Source of the DNA: Oopsacas minuta
Lineage: Eukaryota; Porifera; Hexactinellida; Lyssacinosida; Leucopsacidae
Length of the DNA: 64,000 bases
Assembly: GCA_024704765.1 (NCBI GenBank)
Contig: JAKMXF010000365.1
Span: 124,001 to 188,000, forward strand
Reading direction: 5' to 3'
This document shows, one piece after another, positions 48,401 through 60,708 of this stretch (position 1 is its first letter; each line of letters begins with the position of its first letter). Below the pieces are notes generated by a model, which made no database searches, was not told the origin of the DNA, and saw only the letters and a program-made list of their open reading frames with translations. The translations under genes and the position numbers were made by a program.

Positions 48401-50816
48401 TAGCTGCAATGCTTGATCCCCATTCATTCTTATTCCAATACGCTGTGCGCCAATTTTGGAAGCTTCACCCAATTCAACATCTCTGCTATATTCACACTAA
48501 ATATGATAAATGCAAATAAATAGAAGAAATAAACAATTTCTTAATTGGTAAACCCTCAAACCTGATAAGTCAATACATTTTGACACCTATCTCAGAGAGT
48601 TTACGAGATATCGCTTAGATAATAGAAGTTCATCCTAGAATAATCACATTCCATATACCTGCCAAATTTCACGTTTGTAACTCCTACCAATTCATCCATG
48701 GTTATTTCACGTATTTGAACTATGCATACAAATTCCTAAAATACCTTAGTTACCAATAATACCTTAGGAATGTAAGGGTATATCAGTGATTTGGCTTTTG
48801 GAAGCGAATCCTCATCAGTAAAACTCTGAGAATCAGAAGAATCAGGAATTACTCTACCCTGGTTACCAGATGTAGCCTTAGGAATGTCATTCATACTCTT
48901 AGAAATTCTATCATCAGGCAGGATTGCATTGAGTATCGCCTTGTCCTCTGGGGTCACAGGAAGTTTGTTCCCCTTCATTCTGTGGCTCAACAATGCACTA
49001 CGTACCTAGATAAAGCAACAAATAATGTGTTGCAAGTGTGAAAGTGGCAGAGTGGCATAAAGGAGGGTTGCAAAGATCACTGATAGTTACTTTCCCCGGA
49101 ATCGAACCAGGTAATTACAATTTCCAGTCGTACGTTTTCCCATTAAACTAAAAAGCGAAGTAGTGATCTTCATGGCCTCCTTAAACAACCATAATTTCAA
49201 ACTATATTTATACAGAAATGTGAAATGTAATCAATTGATGTGGTTGCATAATAAAAGCTAGAACTATTTTCTGTAACCTCGCAAAAAGTTTGCAAATTTG
49301 AATGTGGATGGCGTCATTGACACTGAACCAGGGGGGCAGGGGGCTCGTGGAGCATGGAAGCTGTCCAATATCCATGTATAGTTCGTAACAATTTGTAAAT
49401 GGAGCAAAAAGGAGGGTAGCAAGGATCTCTAGGGGGGTTTCTTTTTAAGGGGTCACCCATGTGTTTCAAATTAAACTAAAAAGCGAAGTAGTGATCTTCA
49501 TAGCCTCCTTATACAACCATAATTTCAAACTATATTTATACAGAAATGTGAAATGTAATCAATTGATGTGGTTGCATAATAAAAGCTAGAACTATTTTCT
49601 GTAACCTCGCAAAAAGTTTGCAAATTTGAATGTGGATGGTGTCATAGACGCTGAACCAGGGGGGCAGGGGGCTCGTGGAGCATGGAAGCTGTCGCAATAT
49701 CCATGTATAGTTCGTAACAATTTGTAAATGGAGGAAAAAGGAGGGTAGCAAAGATCACTGGGGTTTCTTTTCCAGGGATCGAACCAGGTAATTACAATCT
49801 TCAGTTGTATGTTTTTCCAATTAAACTAAAAAGACGAAGTAGTGATCTTCATAGCCTCCTTAAACTGGAATAATTTCCAACTATATTTATACAGCAAGAT
49901 GAATGATAAATAATCGATGTGGTTGGATAAAAATAGCTTTCATTCGTTGTAAATATTAATGGAATGCCACTAAATAGTCTTGTTCCAAATCCTGAAAAGT
50001 GAGCTGGAAATAGTGTGTTAACACCTTCAAAATTCAGGAAATGGAACCAGACTAAAAAGTTCTAAAAGGTGCCAAAATGGAGGGTGGCGCCGATCGTAAC
50101 AGACCTTTCCGGGAGTCGAACCCGGTTCTTATAATCCTAAGTTATATGTTCTCACCAATAAACCAAAAAGCAGAAGTAGCGATCAGCAAAGCCTCCATAC
50201 AAATACACTAATTTTCAAATCAGTTATACTACAAGTTAATTCAGAATATATGATGTGGTTGTATAATATATCAATGCAGATCCTCGGATATGATTGAATG
50301 AGGGCTTATTGGCCATATCTCGAAGAGGTGTGGAAATAATTTTTACATATTTTTGTACAAAAATAAAATTATAATTGGAAATAGAATTGAACTTACCTTT
50401 TCTTTTTTGAGTCGAAGTTGAAGTCTACTGTTCTGATTATTGGCAAACTTCAATTTTCGTTTGAGTTCTCCTTTCATTGCTTTTTCTTGCATCACCGAAG
50501 CTTCTAAGTTATTCAATCGGGCAATTACATCTGATTCTACTTCATTACGTCTTGATATACCCGTATTCTCAGTTTGCAGTGCCAAAACACTATCTTCTAA
50601 CTTTCTTATCCGTTCAAGAGCCATTCCAAGATTACTTGTTTGAAATGGTGGAACTTCAGTGATTATATCTGTGACACTTCTTACACCTGGATATGAGGAT
50701 GTGCCTATATTCTGGTCAACTGGCACATTATTATGTCTAAACTGGTTCAAACTAATATATGGATCCATTTGATAATATTTCAAAAATCTCGTTCTTATAA
50801 TATTGTAAATTGCCAT
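45417..50816 (-). CDS. Large coiled-coil protein with Ser/Pro-rich tail, 12 exons
   Basis: Exons: 50397-50816, 48763-49005, 48353-48496, 48059-48121, 47926-48005, 47680-47742, 47561-47623, 47249-47462, 46981-47150, 46361-46512, 45996-46303, 45417-45647; phases close, 716 residues (start at 50816 or MDPYISLNQ at 50768). Residues ~65-140 form a coiled coil (MALERIRKLEDSVLALQTE, LKRKLKFANNQNSRLQLRL). A second helical part spans exons 3-7 (LQLTRAKLAKDTALRTS). The rest is disordered, Ser/Pro/Lys-rich (PTRPPRDRTPESSVPTTP, KGKSKDKGVKIKKIRTLEE). I do not recognise the family; a cytoskeletal or centrosomal scaffold is a guess. Intron 1 (49006-50396) carries the tRNA-like array; introns 9 and 11 carry MITEs. 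Confidence 0.75.
45671..45799. repeat. hAT-like MITE with AGTTCCCAACCT ends
   Basis: GAGTTCCCAACCT at the left and AGGTTGGGAACTG at the right are inverted repeats. The interior has CACCTGTGGACACCC and TCGTCCGTGGACTATC. The ends match the general hAT/Charlie layout CAGNGGTTCCCAACC. It is the best preserved of about four copies and lies in the last intron of the coiled-coil gene. Confidence 0.85.
46530..46655. repeat. MITE M1 copy
   Basis: CGTTATATCTTAGCTCAAGGG, TTACTTTGAGGGTTTGGGACC and CGATATAACTGGAGTT in M1 order, in intron 9 of the coiled-coil gene. Confidence 0.85.
49062..49180 (-). ncRNA. tRNA-like hairpin unit A
   Basis: On the minus strand an outer stem pairs GGAGGCCATGAAGATCACT with the far end (plus strand GGAGGGTTGCAAAGATCAC at 49062-49080). 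Inside is a tRNA-like core: A box TAGTTTAATGGG, anticodon stem TACGA/TTGTA (one G-U pair) with loop CTGGAAA (triplet GGA if the loop is canonical), and a perfect B box GGTTCGATTCC in a 5-bp T arm CCTGG/CCGGG. The acceptor stem is weak. Read as a real Pol III gene or as a tRNA-derived repeat. Confidence 0.6.
49411..49508 (-). ncRNA. tRNA-like hairpin unit B, core eroded
   Basis: Same outer arms (plus strand GGAGGGTAGCAAGGATC and GTGATCTTCATAGCCTCC) and a surviving TTTAGTTTAATTTG A-box-like end, but the anticodon arm and B box are missing or rewritten. The 3' side on the minus strand is followed by TTTTT. Probably non-functional. Confidence 0.55.
49740..49859 (-). ncRNA. tRNA-like hairpin unit C, GAA anticodon loop
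   Basis: Outer arms on the minus strand GGAGGCTATGAAGATCACT and AGTGATCTTTGCTACCCTCC pair over about 18 of 20 positions. The core has A box TAGTTTAATTGG, a perfect anticodon stem TACAA/TTGTA with loop CTGAAGA (triplet GAA, as in tRNA-Phe), and B box GGTTCGATCCC. TTTTT follows the right arm on the minus strand, as a Pol III stop would. Confidence 0.65.
50079..50196 (-). ncRNA. tRNA-like hairpin unit D, TAG anticodon loop
   Basis: Outer arms GGAGGCTTTGCTGATCG and CGATCGGCGCCACCCTCC pair with a few mismatches. The core has a D arm GTTTATTGGTGAGAAC, anticodon stem TATAA/TTATA with loop CTTAGGA (triplet TAG), and a perfect T arm CCGGGTTCGACTCCCGG. TTTT follows shortly on the minus strand. The best preserved T arm of the four units. 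Confidence 0.65.
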
Positions 50817-51624
50817 ATATGGAAATTTTGGTTGGATTCTTTGTTTGGGAATTATGGATCATAATAGCTAGCTATGTATTGTGAGATTTTCAAATACTTA
50901 TTCGTGAATTACGAGCACTATTTCGCTTCTAGCAAGTGTCTACAGTAATATATTAGGATTTTCACACCTTTTGGCAACAGTCTACTCGGCTTAATAAGGT
51001 CACCGATTAACGAGAGTAATTTAACAATATTTGTATGGTTCAGTTTCTGTCCAAGATGGAGTATTAACAATCTCCGAATTAATGAGATTCTCATCAATCG
51101 AATGCGCTTATAATTCTAAATTCAGGAGCTTATATATATATATATCACTTCAAAGTTCAATTAGAATACATATTCAGCCTAGAATCCAAACAAATCGACA
51201 AACTTGTATAAATCTAGTTGGAAATGAGATAATTGACGGATATTTATTATTACTGATACGCTATTCATGCTTAACTGTCCGTATAATATTCTTACAAATC
51301 TCAGTCTCAGATAGGTGTGCAAATATACATAATCTCGGGCAAAGTATATTCATACATATGGGCAAGTTTCTAAAGATTCATATTCGGGAAAATTGTAATT
51401 CCATGGCAACCAGATTGAAGAAACAGCCGTGATGGAATGCTGTATTTTAGCGGGGAAAATGAGTTGTAGAGTTACTCAATTTAGCGGTCTTTTAACACCT
51501 CTTAGGACAAGTTGTTACCCATTTTGTAATGTGCTTATAAAATAATCAGATGATAAACTAATTGAGTGAAGATGGTTCATAAATACAAACAAGTAAACAA
51601 ATGAGTAAGCATATTAATCTGTTG
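50817..51624. other. Gap between coiled-coil gene and methionine synthase reductase
   Basis: Contains pogo-like pieces (TCTACTCGGCTTAATAAGG, CACCGATTAACGAG near 50980-51020) and an (AT)-rich ladder near 51130. A 133-codon plus-strand frame at 51031-51432 overlaps MITE-like sequence and has no protein-like features, so I leave it out. Confidence 0.45.
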
Positions 51625-54600
51625 TTATGCCCAAATATCTTGAATATATCTCTTAGACTTTAGGAGTTCTTTCAAATAGCTCAGAGCTTCTTCCGGAGTC
51701 AATCCTAAACACAAATTTTAAAGATTTTGTCCTGTACACTTGCATGAACAGTCAGGCGATGGTCCATACTTGCCAATTCTACCGGGACCTATCGATTTTA
51801 CAAGAAATCCAGAGAATCGAGGAAATAATTACATATTTATGTTCCTTTTCTGGGGTAGGACTAGAGATCACAGAGCGAGGAAGCAAGGATGGATATTTGC
51901 CTCAATATACTGGCGATTACAATAGGGAAATGAGGTAACGCCCGAAAAAGCGAGGAGGCAACTGCATCCTCTGCCTCAATGCTAGTTACTCCCTAGCTTT
52001 TACCAAAATATTTGCCTAAAATTGCAATTTCTGGAGTCAAATTTGGAATCTATGGAATTGTGTGAATATTCTAGTTGTATATGTATACTCTTGTATCTAC
52101 ATTGACTTGTCAAGTGCATTTGAACCACAATAAGTACATGATACCACTTTAGTTGCATAAGAAATTGATTTCACACCTTTTGGTGGGGAAGTTACTCACC
52201 TCCAAACTTCTCAAATATCTTTATCCAAGCAGCTCTGACGTCAGGCGCCATATTATTAACATCTCCACATAGATATATAACAGCATTCTCATCCAGTACT
52301 AATCTAATTAGCTCATTACCATTTTCTATCATAGAATCTTGCACGTAGTGGTGTTGGTGGTTAGGATCTCTGGAGAAGGCAGTTTCCAGTTTTGTGAGGA
52401 TGTTATTTGTTTTGAAGTTGTTTAGCTCTTCTCTAAAAGAAGTAAACATAAATAAACAACAACAAATTGTTTGTTTGCTTCTTACTTAAATAGGAAGTCT
52501 CCTTCAGAATGCCTGCACCCGAAAAATAGATGAGCACTGCCAAATTGAATGCCTTGGGAATTATTAACCCTCTCTCTAAGAAGTAAACAAATAAACAAAC
52601 AAATATACAACAAGTAACGAACTGGTAAACAAACTTGCAAACAAACAAATAAACAAACCTGTGCTCCAGAAATCCAATGAAAGGGGCTACACCAGTACCA
52701 GGCCCAACCATAATTATCGGCCTAGTTACATCACCTGGTAGATGGAATGTGTTCACCATTCTTGCTATTATTGACAACTCTATCTATTATAAACATCAAT
52801 TATATATGGAAATAAACTAATAAACAAACTTACTTTTTGCTTAACACCTTGACTGGTGGTTGATGTCATTAACTGGGTTGATAACGTTTTCAACCAGCTT
52901 GTACATAATCCATATCTAAAAGTAGCTCATTAAAATGGTGTGAATTTGTGTCAATTACACAGCCACTTATCACCTGTTGTTTGGATGCCAAGGTCTCGTA
53001 TTTAGATGTACTAAACTGAATACAATCTTTATCGTGTCTTCAGAAGTTAGAGGAGAACTGATAATGAAGGGAATAAACAAATAAACAAACAATCAAACAA
53101 TCAAACAAACAAACAAACAATCATATTTCTATATAAATAACTGTAAACATAAGGTGCTTACTTGCAAATAGAATAATATCTCGGATTAAGAGGCAGTAGA
53201 AATTCTAAAATTACAACAAACAAATAAGCACAAATTATTGATTATTTTACACATCTTAGAGTCACAATGTGTCCTCTAGGGTGTCCGTAGACAAGGTGTC
53301 AAAACATAAATATTACCAATTAGTCTGGATAGAGGAGGATTACATGAAGGAAATGTATACAATACATCCATTAGAGTACTTGATTGGTGTCTTATTAATG
53401 TCCCATAGTCTGTGGCTCCTATCGGAATAAAGTTAAAATTGTGGAGAAGTTGGAAACTTGTTTCAGCGCTGTCACGTGAATGAATAATTTCAATATATTT
53501 ACTAACTAACGGGTGAATAGTAGTGACAGACCTCCTTTAACACGCTTAATTAACATATTTAGAATTAGAGTCATTAATATTTCAATGAATTGGACACTTT
53601 GTATTATGATAAAGTCATCAAATAATGATATATGAAATGCCATCCGCCCGCATGCTTCGATGTACACCATGTGGAGCTGAAACAAGTTTCTCATTAACAA
53701 GGGACTTATATGTGTGTGTGTACCTTCTTTGCTTGACAGTTTCGCTAGTTTATAGCTCTCCTCATCGTCACTAGTGTATTGAGCCAACATCCATAGTAAT
53801 GACTACAAAGATTAATGCATTAATGGATGAAGGATATCATCCAAAAGGTGCGGAAATATTCACCGTAGGATATTTTAAAATGGAGATTTCCACCAAAATT
53901 GTGATACTTCCATATTCCATATCAGATATCAGTTAAATATTAAGTATAGGCTATCTTCATAATGAAAGTATAATACAGTTGCTATGGTTGCTATTGACGT
54001 CAGTAGATATGTAGAACTCCAATATATATATATATATACGATTGAATTCTAATCGTATGTCTACCAGCTCTCAACTTAAATAACAGGCAACATTCCTCAA
54101 ACAGCTGAAGTGAAGTTGACTGTATTTTTAGCAAATACGCGAAAAAATGGCAGAAACGTTCTTGCAACAGGCTAAATATGCAGAAGCGATGGAAAGATAC
54201 GAAGGTCAGTTGTTATCCCTGCCCCTGGGGACTCCTTTTCTGTCCAAGTTGATTGTGGAACTGATCCAAGGGGGCTGGCTCGGGTCCAGCTCCGATGTTG
54301 TGGTGAATATTTTGTTGCATACAAATCAGGTATTTTGAATGTTTCAAAGTGTATTATGATAATTTGATTTTGCAGATATGAGAAAGTTTATGGAGAGTGA
54401 ATACAGAGTCATGTTTGAAAATAATGGAACGATTCCACCAGAACATAGAAACCTACTCTCTGTCGCTTACAAGAATGTAGTCGGAGCCAAGAGGAGCTCC
54501 TGGAGGACAATATGTTCCATCCAAGAGAAAGAAGAGAATGGTCAGGCTAAGAACAAAGACCAGAAACTGACTATCATTAAGGTGAGCAAACTTTTGCAAA

Positions 54601-57600
54601 TACGAGGCACTAGAAAGTTGTCTACTGCATCATATTTGCAGGTTTTCATTTAGAAGGGAGGCGTTCTCCTTAGCTCGCTATTTATATAATATACCTACAG
54701 AAAGTTAAGAGTGCTATCGAGGAAGATCTAGACGAAATCAGTAACAGCCTTCTCAACCTGATAGACAGTTATAAGCTATGCAATGCTCATTTTGAGGGTA
54801 CAGATGATCCAAACTTAGTGTCAAATGTGTTTTACTCAAAAATGTAAGTCAATTATAGAATATTACAGTAGACTCCACTTATAGAGTCACATCGGGACTA
54901 CTTTTAACCCGATTAACGGAGTAATATAGCACTGCTATTATAGAGTGTAAGATCAATAAGCAGGGGTCTCTATAAATGGGGAAAGTCTGTAAGCGGGCAA
55001 TTTTGGTCTACTTTCATTCATTTTCATAGAAATAAACCTCTATAAGCGGGAAGTGGGGTATGGAGCTTACTTTAGAGATACTTTTCCCTCACATCATTGA
55101 AATTTACTTATATTTGTGGAGAATTCTGCCATAAATTTCTTGAGTATTCAATTTTTGTGCTAATATTGGAAAAACACGTATTTATAGCTCCGATGAATTG
55201 AAATTTTGGGTTTCTCAGAAGAATTTCTTACAAATTAGTATATTCAACCAACAACGATATTATGAATTGTACACAGGAAGGGGGATTATTATCGCTATAT
55301 GGCAGAGTACAAATCAGGAGATGAGAGAAAAATAGTTGTGGAAAAAGCATCTGAAGTTTATAAACAAGCTGAAGAATTGGCAAAGCCCTTGCAATCAACT
55401 CACCCAATTAAACTGGGGTAAGAAACAACTAGCACAATTACACTAAAACTAAAACCTCAGATTACAGTCTGTACCGAGTTAATTTTCACCAGAGCATTAA
55501 GCGTTCCTCATTCTTTGGAGCGTGCAGGAAAAATGGAGCGCGGTCCTTTCCATTCATCAATATTGAATTTATTCATTGCACATTCAAGAAATTACTAAAT
55601 ATGCAAAGTAAAACAATTCCAAATGTGATTTATACAAATTGTCTCTCAGCAGCCACTTTTTATAGAAAGAATACTGATTTTCTGCAGAATAGCCATGAAT
55701 TTTGTGTATTGTTTGCAATTAAATAGGAGCGCGCTCATAAATGGAGAACTCCACCTTCCGCTTCTGAATCATAACTTGAGCGCGGTCCTTTAATGCTCTG
55801 ATTTTCACAAAAGTAATTACAGTGAATTATTGAACTATATTATTCTACTCAACACATTTTAGCTAAGAAATTTCGGATACAGAAGAACTCGGATAACACC
55901 TCGGGGAACGAAATTAAGTACGTCTTAAGCCGAGTTCTAGTGTAGTATATAGATAATCGTGAAAGTGTCAAAATCTAATTCTATGTCCCAATTTAATATA
56001 TACTATATTACATATTTTTTTATCACAGGTTAGCTCTGAATTATTCAGTTTTTCACTACGAGATCCTTTCCAATCCTGAGGAAGCCTGCAAATTGGCTAA
56101 GATGACATTTGATTCAGCCATCGCAGATTTAGACTTGTTAAAAGACGACACTTACAAAGACGGTGCATTAATTATGAGTCTGCTGAGAGACAATCTTTCC
56201 CTATGGACAGCTGAAATACAAAGTGGTATGTAGCTACAGTTAACTCCAGTTATATATATAAAACACGAATATACCGAATACCCGCTTATACCGAAGTGTG
56301 AAATTGTACAAATATGGTCTCAAACCTCCAAAGTAACAAATTTTCATCGGTTATATCGAAGTGATTATCACGACCCCTTGAGCTTCGATATGACAGGAGT
56401 TTCCTGTATAACAATTGCAGGATATTCAAGATAACGAATGTCAGCTGGCATTTTTGAAGCACTTTTACTAGATAAAAAGAAGAAAATTTCAAATCGTTCA
56501 CTGAATTCCTGAAAATTAACTACAGTTGTATTCGGGTATTTTCGTCCGTTTCTTTATAAAAGAATGAAGACGAAACATCCAATTGGCTTGATATCAATTG
56601 TAATTATTTGGTGTTTGTATTTTAGAGGCACCTACAGGAGAAGAGGGGACAGGAGATCAATAAAGATGTCGACCCCTAGTTACACACATTCCAATAGTTC
56701 AGCATTGTTTCCATGTTAGAACATTACTGTAATATAATGGTATTAATATTTTCTCATAATTTCTACAAAAGAGAAAAGTTTTCAATAATTTTGGGATGTA
56801 AATTTACAAAAGAATTATCAGTGGGTACCAAATATGGGATATTGTGTCAATAAGTGTCACGATAGGTGTTATATATCAAATAACTCAAAGTAACAATAAC
56901 TCATGCTCCAAATATGACAAAGTGGTCTCTATCGAAGCAAAAAGTTGGCTCATATGTGAGACAATTCGGGAACATTCAATAGCTAGAAATAAATACCTTT
57001 TTAGGAATGGCTCTAATATCCAGATGGTGTAGAAATAATTCCTTCACAGAACAAATGTTAGGTATATACGGTGGTATACAAGCACCTACATTGATAAATA
57101 TATTGTCAAAAGTGTCCAATTTCAAAATCACAGTGGACCTCGTTAATAGGAACACGGTTAATACGATTTTCCGGATAAGACGGTCACATCTTGACAGTTG
57201 GCGTTAGTATTAACGAGGTTCCACTGTAATTGAATTATCGTTCACTGTTCAGGCTGAAAGCAGGGGCGTGCTGTGCTGGTCCTTCAAAAAAGGACAACAA
57301 TCTAGCATAGCCTGAGGAGTCCAGTCGCGGATGCAAGATATGCCTTGGATAATCTCACGGCTCTACGCTAAGATATCGATCTTTCACGAGAACTTTGTTT
57401 ACTTGGAAAATTGTTACCGTTGGACCAAAAATTCAATGATTACTTGGTTCTACCTACTTTGAAATTTTGATCCCACGAACCAAAATATTCCACTGACAGC
57501 TCTAGGGACTATATTCGAGCTGCACTCTCATCAGATGAATTCATATTCAATATATGTATTGTAGTGCATGATACGTTTATGGGGGGCCATGAGTCAGTGG

Positions 57601-60600
57601 CCCAAAACTAGTTCTCGTTGTCTCGTCCCAAGCCAGCACGCCCCTGACTGGAGGATAGGAATGTCCAGATTGGGCACAACAATTTAGAGCGTAAGAATAT
57701 ACCATTTTTCTTATTGTGAGGAATAATAGAGAGTTCTATTAGTGAGTTGGCCTTGTCTTTAAGATGTAATCTTTGTAACAAGTATTCTACTTCAAATTCA
57801 TCATTAGGACAGAGAATACCAACTGCATCTCCAGCTTGGAAACCGAATGGATCCTATGACAAATATTGTGAGTGAAAGGACCGTTGGGAGACAAAGACAT
57901 AGTTGCTAACCCTCCCAGGATTTCAAGTCTTATAAGGGGAAACTTTGCTATATTTCTGGATATTATGATCGCTCTTAGCTAATAATAAATATGTAGTGCA
58001 TTTGAATATACCAAATAATTTGTTAAAATGTGTGCTCTATAACAAAATTCGAATTTATGAACTTCTCAGGTTCACACGAGGGTTCATAAATCGCCCATAA
58101 CACCAGCTGTATATAAATCGCCAGTTAAAAACCTACATGCATTTGTATATCCAGCTCTATTACTGTATTAACATCTGGATAATTCACTGTATCAGTAAGC
58201 TGATTAGCTTTAACCAGCTGACATATTGATATTATGTCATGTGGATATATTGGATGAGCTCTGAATGAAGGACACTCCGCCGTGTTCTAAATGAAATGAG
58301 AATATATGCAATAGGCTCCGATTAATAGATTCACATCGGTTAACTGGTGTCTCTATTAAGGGGAACTACTCGACACCTAATAGTTAGTTTAGATGGTATA
58401 GAATACTCACATCTGTAATTTCTAAATGCAAATATTCATGCTGTAACATTGGAGTGGACAGTTGTCCGTATTGTTGTGTATTTACTGTTGAAACATAATG
58501 TGTGTTTGTGGTGTCCATATTTGCACTCGTGTTGTTTGAAGATACAGGTGACGCTGAGCTAAACAAACAAACAATAATATACACTGGTGTTCGCCTATTA
58601 ACAAGTTTTCAGAGACTTAGCGCCCATTTTGTATTGGAAATATTCCTTAAATATGCAAGGGAAATTTGCTATTCTAATGACAGTGTATGCTTACATTGAG
58701 GTCCGTAAGAGAGGGATTTGTGAGTCCATTAGAAGTGGAGAATCAGAAACATGATCACGCTTCTTACCTAGAGATATAGACAGGGGTTTATCTAGGTGTT
58801 TTGGCGGTCACCTAAGAGTGTCAGTTCAGCAGCCGTGAAGACATAACTGCCATTCTAGGAGAGCCCCTGCAAGAAGTGTCAACCCAAGAAATTCCTAGAT
58901 GTATAACAATTCGTTCGAATTCGTAACAAATAAACAAACAAAAACACATTTCTCACTTGCTAAATGAACGGGATTAATTCTATTTTTCTTTAAACAACAA
59001 AACATTACAAATACACAAATATCTGACACAAACAGCTAAATAGCCATAATAAACAAATGTGAATATACACAGAACAATACACAAAGCCTATTGCTATTAT
59101 CACACAATCCAAACAATAGAAATACAATTTCTAAAGAAACAAGCAATCCATATAGAGTAAATAAAAACATGAATGATTACGCGTTATTTATTTGTTTACT
59201 TTTAATCACATTCGTGACCGAAGGCTTTTAACTGTGACTTATCGGTCCGATTGAACCTCGAACTAAATTCTATAATTAGACCTGACCTGTTGTAACTGAA
59301 TACTCACCATTTTTGTTATTAATATCAATGGCAGATAACTGAATCTGATTGATTGCAGATTCTAATTTCTCAGACATTCCAATCAAGTTTGTTGGTTGCT
59401 TTGATACGATTAGTGGAGATGTTTTTGATGAAATAATTATGCCATCTAAGAGTGGTTCGTTATCACTGAATTCTTGTTTGTTTCCCTAGCAACATACAAA
59501 TATGTATATGAGATATAATACTAAATAGTTTTGATAACTAACTGTAATAAATGTTTGGAATGATTGCCATAAGTTATCGACCCAGGGATCAACAACTACT
59601 TCCAACCTAAATAACAAACAATAATGTATACAAGTATTAGTAATACAAACATAGTATGTATATATATATATACACATATACACTATGTCACAGGTATTAC
59701 ACTTCAAAAAAGGTGTTAAGATATGAATAATTGTGCGAATTATCAACACAGAAATATTAGTTTTTATTCATAGGAGGATTTATGTCAAGTTACGCGCGTG
59801 TGCCTGCACATGTCAATAACTAACCCAGTCCCATCGTCCGCAAATCCTGGTGCAAAGAATGGTATCGCTCCTAAACTCAACAGTCTCTGATTTAAATTCT
59901 TTCCCATAGCACAGAAATTAGCGTAGTTGGAATCTCCCAGACCTAATAGGAACTGTCAAAATATATTTAAGAACCAAATAACCATATATGGGACGTGTGA
60001 ATTGTATGCATAATTAGGACAATTATTGCAATTCAGATAAAAACTGAATGAAAGACACAATTATAATTGAATTAGGGAGATTACCTAAGAGAGCAAATCT
60101 GAGATTAGAGAGTAGATTGTTACTCAATCCTCTATTCTTAATTAATCTCCAGAATTTCCTTACAGTATCAGGAGGTTCTCCCTCTCCCGTTGTAGACACT
60201 ATAAATACCACAAATCCTCCAATCTTCAATCGTTCCTAAAAATAATCGGGCAAAATCTTAGTACCTCTGAGTGTCATTCGTAGCACTCGACAGGCATACA
60301 AACCCCCCGAGATGCCTAGACTATCAGGGTGTTATTCAGGGACGAATTAGATATTCTTAGGATATAATTGCAAATTTATGTGCCTACTTTGCCAAATAAT
60401 TACATGAGATTGACACTTATGGATGCTAAACTTGGAAATCCCTGCATTTAGCAAATACAATGCCGAGAATTATGCGAACAGATTTTGACTGTCAGTTGGC
60501 GTTCTTATTTACGAGGTTTCACTGTAATTCCCTTACTATTATTCTAAGTTTTACGTACAAAACTACCAGGCTGTGATAAGCAAGCTATATCAACTTGTAA

Positions 60601-60708
60601 CGAGAATTCCTGTCTCCCAGTTTCCAATACTTCTTCTGCTATTGCCTGGGCCTGTCCTTTCTGAGATCCATATAGTATCTGTACAGGTGGATATTCCTTA
60701 GTTGCCAT
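51625..60708 (-). CDS. MTRR: Methionine synthase reductase, 18 exons, hosts a nested gene
   Basis: Exons: 60559-60708, 60085-60235, 59825-59942, 59543-59606, 59308-59485, 58411-58553, 58137-58286, 57703-57853, 56997-57085, 53724-53802, 53317-53418, 53162-53204, 52974-53057, 52834-52915, 52659-52783, 52486-52575, 52200-52432, 51625-51704. Phases close; 703 residues (human about 698). This diflavin enzyme passes NADPH electrons to re-methylate oxidised cob(II)alamin on methionine synthase. FMN domain: [43 protein letters not shown] domain: [50 protein letters not shown] domain: [39 protein letters not shown], terminal IQDIWA with the stacking Trp. MTRR fits better than POR or NOR by N-terminus and linker. 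Intron 9 contains a 14-3-3 gene. Confidence 0.95.
54147..56663 (+). CDS. YWHA: 14-3-3 protein, 6 exons, nested in MTRR intron 9
   Basis: Exons: 54147-54204, 54376-54581, 54701-54843, 55277-55417, 56029-56225, 56626-56663; phases close, 260 residues. 14-3-3 dimers bind phosphoserine/threonine motifs on client proteins. Diagnostic: [18 protein letters not shown] with phosphate-binding Lys/Arg, [11 protein letters not shown] with the Arg-Tyr pair, [13 protein letters not shown], and [20 protein letters not shown]. The tail is short and acidic ([12 protein letters not shown]). The whole gene lies antisense between MTRR exons 9 and 10, with its stop about 330 bp from MTRR exon 9. The isoform cannot be assigned. 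Confidence 0.96.
55490..55800. repeat. MITE with CAGAGCATTAA ends in 14-3-3 intron 4
   Basis: CAGAGCATTAAGCG at the left and TTTAATGCTCTG at the right are inverted. Sub-terminal GGAGCGCGGTCC-like words recur on both sides. 311 bp, no frame. Confidence 0.85.
56235..56402. repeat. MITE M1 copy in 14-3-3 intron 5
   Basis: TTAACTCCAGTTATA at the left; CGATATGACAGGAGTT at the right. Core CAAATATGGTCTCAAACCTCC is M1 in reverse. Confidence 0.85.
57131..57226. repeat. 96-bp MITE with CAGTGGACCTCGTTAATA ends
   Basis: CAGTGGACCTCGTTAATA and TATTAACGAGGTTCCACTG are inverted (one extra base). Lies 45 bp upstream of MTRR exon 9. Decayed relatives: 24310-24375, 33450-33490, 60475-60535. Confidence 0.9.
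57261..57646. repeat. 386-bp hAT-like MITE with CAGGGGCGTGCTG ends
   Basis: CAGGGGCGTGCTG at 57261 and CAGCACGCCCCTG ending at 57646 are perfect 13-bp inverted repeats. No frame. In MTRR intron 8. I cannot see a clean 8-bp target duplication. Confidence 0.85.

Larger units (their letters stand above)
49062..50196. repeat. Tandem array of four ~340-bp units containing the tRNA-like hairpins
   Basis: Unit starts at 49062, 49411, 49740 and 50079 (spacings 349, 329, 339). Spacers between units A-B and B-C are nearly identical (ACTATTTTCTGTAACCTCGC, GAACCAGGGGGGCAGGGG, CCATGTATAGTTCGTAAC). The spacer after C keeps only traces. The array lies in intron 1 of the coiled-coil gene, with hairpins on the host's coding strand. 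Confidence 0.9.

Noticed and set aside
49062-50196. Calling the units ordinary tRNA-Phe, Ser or Leu genes
   Set aside because: Acceptor stems are weak, Ser/Leu would need a long variable arm that is absent, and each core sits in an extra hairpin.
51031-51432. 133-codon plus-strand frame
   Set aside because: Overlaps pogo-like MITE pieces and an M2-like word (CTCAGATAGGTGTG); residue composition looks random.
60559-60708. MTRR exon 1 donor at 60566 (GTAGTT)
   Set aside because: It leaves the frame one base out. The donor GTACGT at 60558 restores phase 0 into exon 2.
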